From Rhodosorus marinus (lineage: Eukaryota; Rhodophyta; Stylonematophyceae; Stylonematales; Stylonemataceae): a stretch of 64,000 nt of DNA. The DNA lies in assembly GCA_029953675.1 (NCBI GenBank), contig JAMWBK010000008.1, positions 1,025,001 to 1,089,000 of the forward strand, given 5' to 3'. The notes beneath the pieces were generated by a model. It was given only the letters and a program-made list of their open reading frames with translations, was not told the origin of the DNA and searched no databases. Made by a program: the position numbers and the translations under genes. The stretch's first letter is position 1. The number at the start of each line of letters is the position of its first letter. Below are positions 1 through 10,676 of the stretch, one piece after another.

Positions 1-578
1 CAAAGGAGGGAATGGAGAAAACGTTTAGGTAAAAAGACCGACAAGGCCGTTTAAAATTGAATTGGCATTTTTGAATGGAATCGGAGAGGAGGAGAGGAGG
101 CGGGGAAAGGAGGGGGGGGTGGGAGGCCGGGTTGAGGGTGGTTGGGGGGGGACCGTGTTACCAGTAACTTGGCTTTTTTTTGTAGAATTGTTGAAAGGGA
201 TGATGGTGTTTGTATTTTATTTTTTTTGCTTTGCGCATTGAGGATGGGGTCCTGTGAGCGGGGTTTTTGGTAATTGAGAGAGTAGGGAGTGTAGACCTAC
301 GTCTGTCTGATGGGGGAAGGGAGGAATGTATATAAGAAAGATCTTCGTCAGTTGGAGGAGGGGGGTGGTGGGTTTAGTAGGTGGATGGAATGAATATGGG
401 TGGAAGGGTTTAGTAAGACGATTAGCCTGTGAGTTTTTTTAGTTTTTTCTTTCTCTCGGTTGCCCTGGGGGATTTTTTGGTGAGGGGAAGTTTTGGACGG
501 AGTGTTTTTGGTTGGGTTGGATAGTCAAGAGACGGGAGAGCAGTGTTGGGAAGCCTTTTTGAGGGTAGTTGGGTCGTT
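1..578 (+). promoter_or_regulatory. G/T-rich 5' flank of the CYP710 gene
   Basis: The + strand here is strikingly rich in G and T with few C. Long G runs at about 105-152 are arranged as several G tracts separated by short spacers, a potential G-quadruplex on the non-template strand. No convincing ORF lies here; the first ATG in frame with the P450 is at 579. Role as promoter/5' UTR is inferred from position and from the same composition upstream of other genes in the window. Confidence 0.45.
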
Positions 579-2623
579 ATGTTTTTATTGACTGATCAGA
601 CCAATTTTGGTGTGGACGCGGTGTCCGGGATCTTTGAAGATGGCTATTTGGACTTCGTGCTGAAGGGCCTGACGATCCTTGCTGCTTTTGTCGTCTGGTG
701 TGCTGTGCTGGAACAAGTGCGATATTATAAGCATGGATCGAGTCAGTTTCCTGGACCAGTCACTGTCGTTCCTTTTGTAAACTCGCTGTTGGAAATGGTA
801 CTGCTGTTCCTCTGACTTTCGGTATTTGCATCGGAGTACTGTTGTCTCGGGTTCTATGTGCTGGTTTCTTTGTCTAACCCTTCAGCACGATCCTCTCCTT
901 GGTTGTAGGTAAATGATCCAGAGGAATTCTGGAAAAGACAACACGCCTATGACGAGGAAGGAATATCGTGGAACGCTTTGCTGGGACGCCTCTCACTTGT
1001 AGCTACTGATGGCGATCTCGTCCGTAAGGTTCGTCTGTACCATAAGCTTATTATCGAAAGAGCCTCCAGGGAGAGCTGTTCTCTTGTTTCTGAAACGTCA
1101 ATTGCAATAATGTGAACAGATCCTGTCAAGCAACGGCCCGGACTCCTTCTTCATGGAGATTCACCCAAACGCGAAGCAGATTTTCTCGAGCGGCAACATT
1201 GCCTTGCTCTGGGGAGACGTACATAAGGCCTTGAGGAGATCTTTCTTGAACCTCTTTTCAAGAAAGGCAATGAACACGTATCTCCCGATACAGGTGCGTT
1301 TTAGCCGACCTCGGTGTTCGTGTGCCTCAAGTAGGTAGTGACTTAGTTGCTATTTCCTGATCGTTTTACAGGAGGGAACTTCCCGGGAGACAATCAAGGA
1401 GTGGATGGAAACTGTTCAAGGTGATGAAATAGACATCAGGCACCTTATCCGGCCGTTGACCCTGACGGTGTCGCAGAGGCTTCTGGTTGGAAACTACCTT
1501 GAGGACCCGAAAAGGTTTGGTAAGAAGCCATTCGAGAACTCCACACACTTTTGCCAAACAGCACTAGGCGGCTGCCCATCAAGGTTATGGTTATGTTTGG
1601 ACGTCACGAGGCTCGAAGAAGATCCATGCTGATAGTTGCCGTCCCATGGTTTTTGGTTTCCAGGGGATGACTACCAATATATCAACGATGGAATGCTGTG
1701 TTTACCGATTAATTTCCCCGGTACAACGTTGTACAAAGCTTGCCAGGCCAGAGTCCGTCTGGAGGATGAGCTGGAGAAAATTTCTGCCAAGTCGAAAAGC
1801 CTTGTGGCCGCTGGCAAGGAGCCGGACTGCTTGCTCGACTACTGGGCGGAGAAAATCATACAGGAGTGCAAAGAAGCCGAGAAATTGGGAGTCGAAGGAC
1901 CTGAATATGCGGCACCCAGGCGAATGGCTGAGACCATGATCGACTTCCTTTTTGCTTCCCAAGATGCGTCAACGGCCTCCTACACGTGGGCGGTAAAGCT
2001 TCTGGCGGACTATCCTGATGTTCTTGCCAAGGTTAGGGACGAACAGGAGAGAGTGCGCCCGGGAAATTCAGAGTTCACGGCTGAGAGAATGGAAAGTCTC
2101 ATCTACACGAGAGCGGTGGTAATGGAGATTCTGAGATACAAACCCCCAGCGATGACCATTCCTCAAGCAGCTCAGAAAACTGTCAACGTGACTGAGAAAG
2201 TGCGAATCCCTAAGGGCACTCTGATTTTCCCTTCGCTCTGGGCTGCCAGGAATCACGGGTGGACTAATCCTGACTGCTTTGATCCCGAGCGAATGATGCC
2301 TCATCGGGACGAGATGTTGAAGGTATGCTTGTCAATGGGTAAACGCGGAGATCCTCTCACGTCTTCAGCTCCTGAACTATGTTTTGGTTGCTCTATTTCT
2401 GCAGAACCGTGCCAACTTCTTGACCTTTGGAGCCGGCCCGCATTACTGCCCTGGAAAGGAGCTTGCGATCAGCAATTTGATCGTGTTCATCTCGTTGTTC
2501 TCAGTCCTCGCAGACTGGACACGGAGAGATACAATCGACTCTGATCGAATTTGCTATTTGCCGACCACGTATCCATATGATTGTCTGGTAACGATGGAGA
2601 AACGTGCGCCCGTGTCGTCATGA
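579..2623 (+). CDS. CYP710: Cytochrome P450, CYP710-type sterol C-22 desaturase
   Basis: Exons 579-797, 909-1028, 1120-1293, 1372-1519, 1664-2322, 2405-2623 chain in frame to 512 aa, the usual P450 length. An N-terminal hydrophobic anchor is followed by the FPGP hinge. The I-helix reads SQDASTASYTW, the form typical of CYP710/CYP61 rather than the common AGxDT. The K-helix ExxR is in EILRYKP, and the heme loop is FGAGPHYCPGKE with the thiolate cysteine. Overall similarity is to plant CYP710A and fungal CYP61/ERG5, which introduce the C-22 double bond of sterols in the ER. An upstream GTG gives a longer frame, but the first ATG is 579. Family assignment is strong; exact substrate (campesterol, sitosterol or other) is not visible. 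Confidence 0.9.
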
Positions 2624-3764
2624 TGGTACGCTCGGGCACACCAGCTACCGGAAATTTTGTTGCACGTTCTTTGTTTGTGGTTGAGCACGTGAATCTCGCC
2701 TTAAAAGTGCTGCGGAAAGGGAAGCGAGTGAGCTAGGCGTTTTCGAGTCCCGGATGACAAGCGTGTTGATTGCCGTCAGCCGATCTAAAGAATAGTATAG
2801 TAATCAAAGAAGCATCTAACCAAACCCTTGTTGCTTAAAGGAAGACCTAGAGGGGAGAATGGCGATACCGGAGAAATCGAAGTAGGCTTCCGCAATCCAT
2901 GTAGTCCCGAACAACGCACTCCGATCCGCGCGAGGCTTCTTCCAGTCTAAGAGGCTTGTCTAGAGCACAGTGCCATCACATGACCGACGAAAGCAGCGCA
3001 GACCCAGTCTCGGAATTCAGAATTCGAGACGAGGACTTGCAAGGTCCTGCACGTTCTTCCAAGCTCGTAACGGGTCCTGCTAACTAGCGCATCAATATAT
3101 CTTATCGACGTTCTAAAAACGAATCAGAACCGTCCAGAACGGGGTGCGTCCATCTGCCCACTGGAAACCGAAAACAAGAAAAACCAAGTCCCAAAGTAAA
3201 ATTGACTTCACGCTTAGAGATACATTGACTCCGTAACTAGAGCCGCTTCAATACCAGTGACCAGCTACCCAAACGTGCTCTTTCAACGTCCGCCTTCCAA
3301 TGCTGTCCATATACCGTCAAGTTGTACCTAGCTCCAACCCACCTCCCACAATCAAACCGCAAAAGCAAGCCACTAAAACCAATCCAACTAGACTTGTCCA
3401 AATTCCCGCCAAAATATTTCAATCAATGTGCTTTCTGTAGAGATTGAATAAAAACTCTCGTGATCCAAAAAATTGAGGTTGTCGATAACTTGAAATCCTG
3501 TTGCGGCATTGGTTGCGAGCATGAAGCTGATTGGAGCTGAGTGGGTATACTGGGGGACAGACAATGTTGGGGACAGCGATACGGCTTGAGAACAGATGAC
3601 CTAGAGAGTGCAAAATTCTTATTCTGGAGAGAATAGTCTGTCGGAGGAGCGGATTATCAGTATGGAAGTGTATATGATAGGATTGAAATAAGGAATTTGT
3701 GGGTTTGGGCGCGTGAGGGGATGGGCTTTGTTGATGAGGCGAAGGAGCGAAGGTGGTTTGTTAG
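2624..3764. other. Intergenic; no gene resolved
   Basis: Between the P450 stop and the Eco1 start I see no ORF chain I can support. About 3100-3420 is C/A-rich on +, the pattern that elsewhere marks the upstream side of a minus-strand gene, so an unrecognised small minus-strand gene or noncoding RNA at about 2650-3100 is possible. I found no tRNA. The last 150 bases turn G/T-rich ahead of the + gene. Confidence 0.4.
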
Positions 3765-4514
3765 ATGTCTGACATGGAGGTGAATGAGAGTAAGAAGAGA
3801 GTGGCAGACGGAGTTGGTTTGAAGAGTATGGTTCAGTCTCATTTGGATCTTGGACAGAGGGAGGTGGGTGAGAAGAGGTGTGGTGAGTGTGGGATGGTTT
3901 ATTCTGTAGGAGTAGATGAAGATGAGAAAACGCACCTTGTGCATCATCGGGGAGAGGTTCTGAGTAGGAAAAGGCCTAGGCTTTCTAAATTGAACAGGTT
4001 TGGTAGGACTCAGTCGTTTGATGATGGGTTCGTCGTCAAGGTACCGAGGGAGTTCCACACTGAAGTGCTCGAAAAGGTTCTGTCGCGCGGGCGGTCAAGC
4101 ACAGTTCAGTCAGGTCCCCGCGCAGGAAAGAAGGACTCGAGCTATCGTGGCAATCTGTTTGTCTACGTTCAGGATTCGACAAGTCAAGCGGCCGCTGCCA
4201 TGCTCTCCCAAGTAGTGTCAGCCGAGCAGGTGGGAAGAAACCCAGTTTGGCAGAAACAGCTAAAGAGCACTCGGAAATCCAGTGAAACGCTTGAACCCTC
4301 TTATCGAGAAGTTCTCTCGTACCTGTCGCTGGATGCTTTATGGACCGTTGATCAAGGGCACAACGTCCAAATACCAGGCCGACTGCTGACCTGTGTCCGT
4401 GCTCATAGTTCTTACGGATCCATGTTCAGGAAGGATCAGTGTTTGATTGGACCGAGCATTCATCCAGAGACTGTACCGCTGCTTCGATCGATACTCACGG
4501 GTTTCGCAAACTGA
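3765..4514 (+). CDS. ECO1: Divergent ESCO/Eco1-like cohesin acetyltransferase
   Basis: Single exon, 249 aa, starting at ATG 3765. Near residues 38-67 there is the diagnostic ESCO zinc finger: CGECGMVY, then a DEKTHLVHH segment (C2H2 type, zf-C2H2_3). The C-terminal 110 residues follow the ESCO acetyltransferase layout (LWTV strand, RLLTCVRAHSSYG helix and YG turn, then GPSIHPE in place of the usual SQPTP loop). ESCO enzymes acetylate cohesin SMC3 to establish cohesion in S phase. The acetyl-CoA loop, normally RRKGIA, reads HNVQIP here, so the pyrophosphate-binding glycine is missing. Either a rapidly evolving active enzyme or an inactive paralogue; no other copy is in the window. Confidence 0.75.
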   Translation: MSDMEVNESKKRVADGVGLKSMVQSHLDLGQREVGEKRCGECGMVYSVGVDEDEKTHLVHHRGEVLSRKRPRLSKLNRFGRTQSFDDGFVVKVPREFHTEVLEKVLSRGRSSTVQSGPRAGKKDSSYRGNLFVYVQDSTSQAAAAMLSQVVSAEQVGRNPVWQKQLKSTRKSSETLEPSYREVLSYLSLDALWTVDQGHNVQIPGRLLTCVRAHSSYGSMFRKDQCLIGPSIHPETVPLLRSILTGFAN

Positions 4515-4951
4515 GGTTTTGGACTTTTTAGGCTTACACTGTTTTGCTGTGTCATGAACTCTAATGGACATGAATTGAAGCGGGGCGGGCCCGCGGATCT
4601 TTCTTGGGAAGCGAAGCCTAAGAATCGTTTTCGAAGAACATCGCGACAACCGTGCATCAAAATTTCCTACCAATGGACTCAATAGAGCTCGGCATGATTA
4701 ACTAGATTCTTTTCAAATCCAAAATATTTCACCGATGCTTCTGCAGTTCGGGCGCGCAAGCAGTTTTCACTCGAGTTTTCACGTGGCGGTAAACTTCTCG
4801 CTGAACAAAACTCTTTTTACCTATGGCGACGGAGCTTCTTCGGCTGCCGCCCATGAGATGAGCTTTGGTCTCAACACGGTTTCCACTATCTATTAATATT
4901 TGCTCTATGAAAAATTGCGTTTGAAAATCAATCATGGTTCAATTAAACAAC

Positions 4952-7051
4952 CTACTCCTCCAGGCTCGCGAACGTCTCTGCAGGATGTCTCTTGTTCGAA
5001 TCAAAGTCGTAAACTTCTCTAGGGTCCGTCACGTAGCCGGTGATCGCGCTGGCGGCTGCAGTGTACGGAGATGCCAAGTACACCTGACCCTCTTTCGATC
5101 CCATTCGCCCTGGGAAGTTCCTGTTCGTAGTTGAAACACAAACCTCGGCACTATTGATTCTTGCGAACGTATCCTGGATTTCAATAACGTTGGGTAGAGT
5201 ATGGTAAGCCTCTCGTTAGTACAAATCATGACCTAAGGACGATGTCACTCACCTTCGGCCCTCCTAGACACGCGGCGCATGAGGGGCTGGCGGGGTCAAT
5301 GCAACCAGCAGAATTAAAAATTTCCGCCAAGGTTTGCCCGTTGATCTTATACTGATGGAGATCATCGTAGACTCTTCGGGTAGCAGGCACAAGGAACGTA
5401 GGTACTCGTACCTTCTGGTACTGTAGAACTCTTGCAGCCGCAACGAAGTCCTCAATCTTGCCGCCCGTGCATGATCCAATGTAGGTACGTGTGATTTTCA
5501 CATCACGACAATTCTTGGCAAGGTCCCTGTTGTCAGGCGAGTGTGGCTTGGCGACAACCTAGCAGGGGTACGGAAAGTAAAAAAGCATGAGACCAGGTGG
5601 ATTCAAACGGCTATTTGGCAGGTGCTTTGCGGGTGTGCGGCGTACAGGTTCCAGATCCGCTAGATTGTACGTTCGGTCAGCATAGAAGCTTGCTTTGGAG
5701 TCCGTGCTGAATTTTTCGTAGGGCTTGCTTGTTCTGGCATCAACGTATTCGGAGGTAATGGCGTCTGGCGCGATAATTCCGTTCTTTCCTCCAGCTTCAA
5801 TTGCCATGTTGCAAAGTGTTTGCCTCTCCTCCATCGACAACTGCGGAATAACCTCACCCGCAAACTCAAGACTTCTATAGGTCGCTCCTGTTGACAATAC
5901 GATCAGTGGATAAGATGAATACGGAGTACGACGCGGAAGACCACCAACAACATCTTCTATTAGTATTGGACCTGTCTCATACCTGCAACTCCGATGTCCC
6001 CAATAATGTTCAGAATGAGATCCTTTGCCAGCAGGTAATCGGGCATCTGTCCGTTCATTTCAAACCTCATGGTTGCAGGGACTTTCACGAGCAACTTTCC
6101 AGTTCCCAGGATGAATCCAGCGTCCGTGTTACCAATACCCGTCGCAAATTGCCCGAACGCTCCGGCATTGCATGTGTGAGAATCCGTTCCAAACATAACT
6201 TCCCCAGGCCTCGTGTGTCCTTCCTGGGCCAGGGCAACATGGCAAACTCCCTTGTAGTCCGGGTTGGCCTTGAAATTGGACCTGCAAGTTAGAAGCGGAC
6301 TCTTGTTTCAGAGCCCGAGACCGAAAGAAAGCACCTGCAACTCCCCTCATTGCTTACCTGTCCTTGATATCATAGAAATACTTGATGTCTTGCTCCTCAA
6401 CGAAATCCCTCAGAATATCAACGTTCCTGTTTGCACGTTCATCTGCAGTAAAAATATAGTGATCCGGGATGATGACAACCTTCTCTTTGTCAAAGACCTG
6501 TGAGGGCGAAGGTCGAACACGCGAGTGAGTTATCTTCAAGGAGAAATCGATCTTGGTAGAGAATTGCAGGTGGAGAATGGCATCCTGATCTTAAGTAGGC
6601 AAACAAAAAAACAAATCATACCTTCGCATCTTGACCAAATTCTCTCTTGAAGACGCCAATAGTTCCAGGACCGCAAACATCGTGCGTCATCAGTACGTCG
6701 ACATTGACCCATATATTGTCACCAGGCACTACAAAGTCCTTGTCCGCAGCCTTCGCGAGAATCTTCTCTGTTATTGTCATCGGTTGCTGAACTTTAATCA
6801 GCGACGGTGCATCTATTCTCTGCGGAGCTGAAACGGCGACAGGTGCACCTCTGGAAAAGCCATTCCCGCAAGTCTCCCGGGAAGAGGCCGCGGACCTACA
6901 CACCGACAAAAGCGAAAAAATCCTTTAGATGCCTCAAATCCGAAGCAAATACAAAAAATCCACTAATTCAACAGAACACCAAGGACAAAAAAGACAAAAC
7001 CCACCTCTTCAACAACCCGGCTACCCCCACTCCACTCACAAAACCGAACAT
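4952..7051 (-). CDS. LEUC: 3-isopropylmalate dehydratase large subunit (LeuC), organelle-targeted
   Basis: Exons on the minus strand: 7051-7005, 6895-6622, 6497-6358, 6281-5983, 5887-5646, 5558-5253, 5173-4952, giving 509 aa. The 47-nt first exon supplies the ATG and, with the start of exon 2, a Ser/Arg/Ala-rich presequence of about 40 residues before [14 protein letters not shown]. Aconitase-family hallmarks are present: [24 protein letters not shown] (Cys364) and CAACLGG (Cys428, Cys431), the three [4Fe-4S] ligands, and the [12 protein letters not shown] substrate loop. The enzyme isomerises 2- to 3-isopropylmalate in leucine synthesis with a separate small subunit, not seen here. The type is the plant/bacterial two-subunit one, consistent with a plastid location (inferred). 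Confidence 0.93.
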
Positions 7052-8375
7052 CTTCAAACGACAACCCACTTACAATGCACACCAAACAGTTACAAGGAAA
7101 GTCCCCCTCGTCCGAAAACTCCGTCTACCCAACACAGAAGACCCTCACTACCCCAACTCAAAACAGAAAAAAGGTCCAATTTCCAACCTTTATATACTCG
7201 CTCCCTCCCTCATCGAAAATTTTATCCACTCCTTCACCCCTTATCCTAAATCGTTTTCTAAACAACACAAAAGTTATGAAATCTCTTTCCCTCTGGGTCA
7301 AAAACCTCCGTCCTACCTCTCTCTGTGACGGAAAACGCCTTTCAACCCCTCCTCCAACAAAAACATACAAAAAACTTGTAAAGCAACCAGCCGTCAGGAC
7401 CGAAATTATTAGCACAAAAGCAAAATCAATCGTCAACAAAACGAAAACTCGTCCAAAATGGAACTTGTCGAGCGGTTATGAGTGTCAATATTATTAAATA
7501 TATTTCGCCGATTAACCAGCGGTGGCAAGAAATATCCTCAAATATTATATGAATTCAATATAATTGTTTCTCGTCTTGATTAGAAACGTGTGTGTGGATT
7601 ACCCCCCTGAAAGAAGTTGGAAAAGTACGAAGCCATTCTCTCGCTATCAATCTGTAGGGGTATAGATCGAGCCAGGATTTACTCCTAGAACCCATGAAAA
7701 TGTCTAACGTGACGATTTAGTTTCTTTTGCTTGGGACCCAAAAAGGGTTGTAAGAATATTTCTTCCAGTTTCTTTTTCGTCTCAGATGGAAAAAATCAAC
7801 TCTCAGATAATTGGCCAGAATAGTAGTTGGCCGGAGCGGGGGTGGTAATAGATACATCAAATGACATAAACTGGGCTCCATTTTTTGTATAAATATTTTC
7901 CTGGATTCTTTTTTTCCGGCGATGGGCGTTTCGTGGCGTTGATCAAGATATCTATTGAATCATTTAAATTCTGAATCCATATGCTAGGATAAATTATTCC
8001 GAGGGAAGTCAAATAGGGTTAATTTCAGACCATAAGAAGGGTTTTGTCCATGATATGGGAATATAGATTCTTGTTTTAGAAACCCCCGGCCGTGAGATCT
8101 GGATGCCCTTTTTTGCGGCATTTTTTTTAAATGACATGATGAAATGGAAGCCGAACGGTGACCAATCTGACGAAATGGATTCGCTCGCTTGACCACCTTT
8201 GTAACGAACTGGCAAAGTCCGGTTAGCCTGTGGGTGTTTAGTTATGATGGCTTTGGAAGGGGATGAGTTTACTGGGGCAGTTTCGGAATTACTTTTTGCT
8301 TTGACGTGACGGAATACGCTCATTGTGAGAATGGGGAGAGCTGAGTGAATTTCTTGGAAGTTGGAATATCAGAAC
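7052..8375. promoter_or_regulatory. Intergenic with C/A-rich 5' flank of leuC
   Basis: From 7052 to about 7480 the + strand is almost devoid of G and rich in C and A, so the leuC coding strand is G/T-rich. ORFs crossing it are compositional artefacts. From about 7490 the sequence becomes AT-rich with no gene seen; 8130-8375 turns mildly G/T-rich before the methyltransferase on +. Confidence 0.45.
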
Positions 8376-10151
8376 ATGGTGGTTGGGTTTGCTCAGGGTT
8401 TGTGGCTCACAAGCTGTGCTGGACGGCATGTGGCACAGTGTAGCTTGAATAGAGTAGTTGGGGCGTGGCCCCTGGCTGTGTCCAGGCGCGGGTATGGCTT
8501 ACGGATGGCACTGAGTTCAGACGAAGATCACGCTGCCGCTGTTGAAGAAAAAAAGCAGCGTGCATTGACGAACCCAATGCCTGTGGTTAAGCTCAAGAAA
8601 GGGAAATCGAAGATCTTCTACGATGGCAACGCGATTGTTCTGGAGGGTGCTATCGACTGCGTCCTGGGTCCAGAAAGCAAGCTCGTGCCCGCCGCCATCT
8701 TGCCTCTGGTAGATCACAATTTTAGTGTGATTGGTACGTTGACTTTCCTGAAGATGTCTTACGCCAGTCCTGTGTCAGCCGCTCTAAACACCCGCATTTC
8801 ACACGTTATCAGGATGGGGAGTTTACAACCCTTCATCGAAGTTCCGATTTCGTATCCTGCATCACGTCATTCAAGATGGAGAGTTTGACATATCTCATCA
8901 GATCGACATGGTACATACGCTGACCTCGAAATTGAAGAGATCGATGCAGCTTCGACAGACGCTGAAGCTTCCCAGCGAGGTATTCAACCACTGTATCAGA
9001 CGTGTGTTTTTCTCGCTCTTTTGTGGTCTTGAAATTCACACGGATCGCTGCTTACGTCCTTTTCTCAAAGGAAACTGATGCGTTCAGACTTACGAACAGT
9101 GAAGGAGACTCTATCAGCGGGCTGATTGTTGACATTTATCGGAACGTTGCAGTGGTCGAGTCCTCTGCACTGTGGGTTGAGGTGCATCGGGAGCAAGTGG
9201 AAAGAGCGCTTCGTGCGACTCTACAAGACGATGTAGAGATTTTCTGGAGGCAGAGCAAGGATAAGCTTGTTCAGGAGGGAATGAGCAAAGAGGAATTGGA
9301 AACCGGTCCAAATCCATCGGAGGCAAAGCAGCAAATGGTGAAGGAAAACTGTGTTGAGTTTGAAGTCGCGCTTGGAGCAGGGAGCCAGAAAACCGGATTC
9401 TTTTGCGATCAGCGTGACAATCGCGCTCGGATTGCACAGCTGGCAGAGCAAAAGGATGTTTTGGACTGCTTCTCCTACACAGGAGGTTTTGCACTCCACG
9501 CTGCGGCCCATGGCGCAAAGAGCGTCACCGCAGTTGAATCATCGACAGCAGCGCTTAGCGTTGCGCAGAGAAATGCATCAAGGAATAGCGTCAATGTAGA
9601 CTTCAAAGAAGCTGACGTCTTCGACTTTTTGAAAGGTAGGCCCGTTGCGAAGAATCTCGTTGCAGTACATCGTCTCTCCATGCTGAACATTTAAGATCTC
9701 GTCTATAGGAGCCATCGAAAACGGCCAGAAGTGGGACATAGTTGTGATCGATCCTCCAAAGTACGCTCCCACGCAGAAAAGCCTCGAGCGGGCAAGAAGA
9801 AAATACCATGGTCTGAACAAGAGGGCTTTATCAGTGACGCGATCTGGTGGGCTCCTTTTGAGCTGCTCATGCAGTCGCGCTATGACAGGCAGTGGGAAGT
9901 GAGTTCGCGTCTTTGTCACATTCTGCCAAAAGGGACTGCGGACGTGCGTTTCGGAATCGAGGAGCTGACACCACCACTCGACTTTCAATTCGTTCAGGTT
10001 CGAAGATATGATTGCGTCAGCCGCTCAGGACGCCGGGAAACGTGTCACCTTCCTAGCCACCTTTGGAGCCTCTCCCGACCATCCAAACCACCCGTCGATG
10101 CCGGAAACCAAGTACTTGACAGCCACCCTAGTGGCCGTGTTTGACACTTAG
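8376..10151 (+). CDS. RlmI-type class I SAM-dependent rRNA (cytosine-5) methyltransferase, organellar
   Basis: Exons 8376-8733, 8813-8979, 9071-9635, 9709-9898, 9998-10151 give 477 aa. After an approximately 45-residue presequence there is a PUA-like domain (VVKLKKGKSKIFYDGNA), a central domain with LTNSEGDSISGLIVD, and a Rossmann methyltransferase: FFCDQRDNRARIA, CFSYTGGFALHAAAHGA (motif I), VVIDPPKYAPTQ (motif IV) and LLSCSCSR (motif VI). This matches the bacterial RlmI/COG1092 family, which makes m5C in 23S rRNA; the cysteine expected for catalysis is in the SCSCS segment. The presequence suggests action on plastid or mitochondrial rRNA (inference). The reading frame passes through a possible donor at 8911 without splicing, and the family alignment supports that. 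Confidence 0.85.
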
Positions 10152-10676
10152 CGCGTGAGGACTAATTTAATTTAATTTCCTCTTTCAGAAGTCAGGTGAC
10201 ATCACATCGCGATGCTTTGAGGTTGACTCGCCGCGACGCACTCCACCACGGACGAAGGTGTCACCTATAGGCATTTAAATTATTTTCCGGATGGCTTTCT
10301 TCGACCACAGCCTCGTTTCTGTAGGGGGGGTCCTGGGTTTACTCGAGGACCTGGAGAACTCGTGAAACGTATACACAACTGCGAAAGAAAATTTTGTTCT
10401 CCTCAGCAAGAATTTTCTCAGCGTACACTGAAGACAAAAGCCAGGTGCTGATGCCCTTCGTCCTCAAGGCCCGTTCTCGTTTCTATCCGAGCTTCAGAAG
10501 AGCGATATTGTTACATGATGTGATGGCGAGGAAAGCTGTTCCTGCTTGTTGCGAGTTTTCTGCTTTGATTAAGGTACACTGTTTCAGGAGTTCGACACAT
10601 GAGCCTTGCAGACGTGGTCCACGGCCTCGTTGCTCGAAGAACAGCTTTGCTCCTGGTGCAAGTTTGCTCATCCGTG
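10152..10676. other. Short region between two convergent genes
   Basis: Lies between the 3' end of the + methyltransferase and the 3' end of the minus dsRBD gene. Presumably two 3' UTRs. The short ORFs here start with non-ATG codons and show no recognisable protein. Confidence 0.5.

Noticed and set aside
3657-4058. 133-codon minus ORF
   Set aside because: Antisense to the Eco1-like gene, where the zinc finger motif on the + strand is clear; low-complexity product.
6807-7497. Several long overlapping + ORFs (up to 173 codons)
   Set aside because: They arise from the G-poor C/A-rich DNA upstream of leuC, which lacks stop codons by composition; rich in T, P, K, S and opposite true exons.
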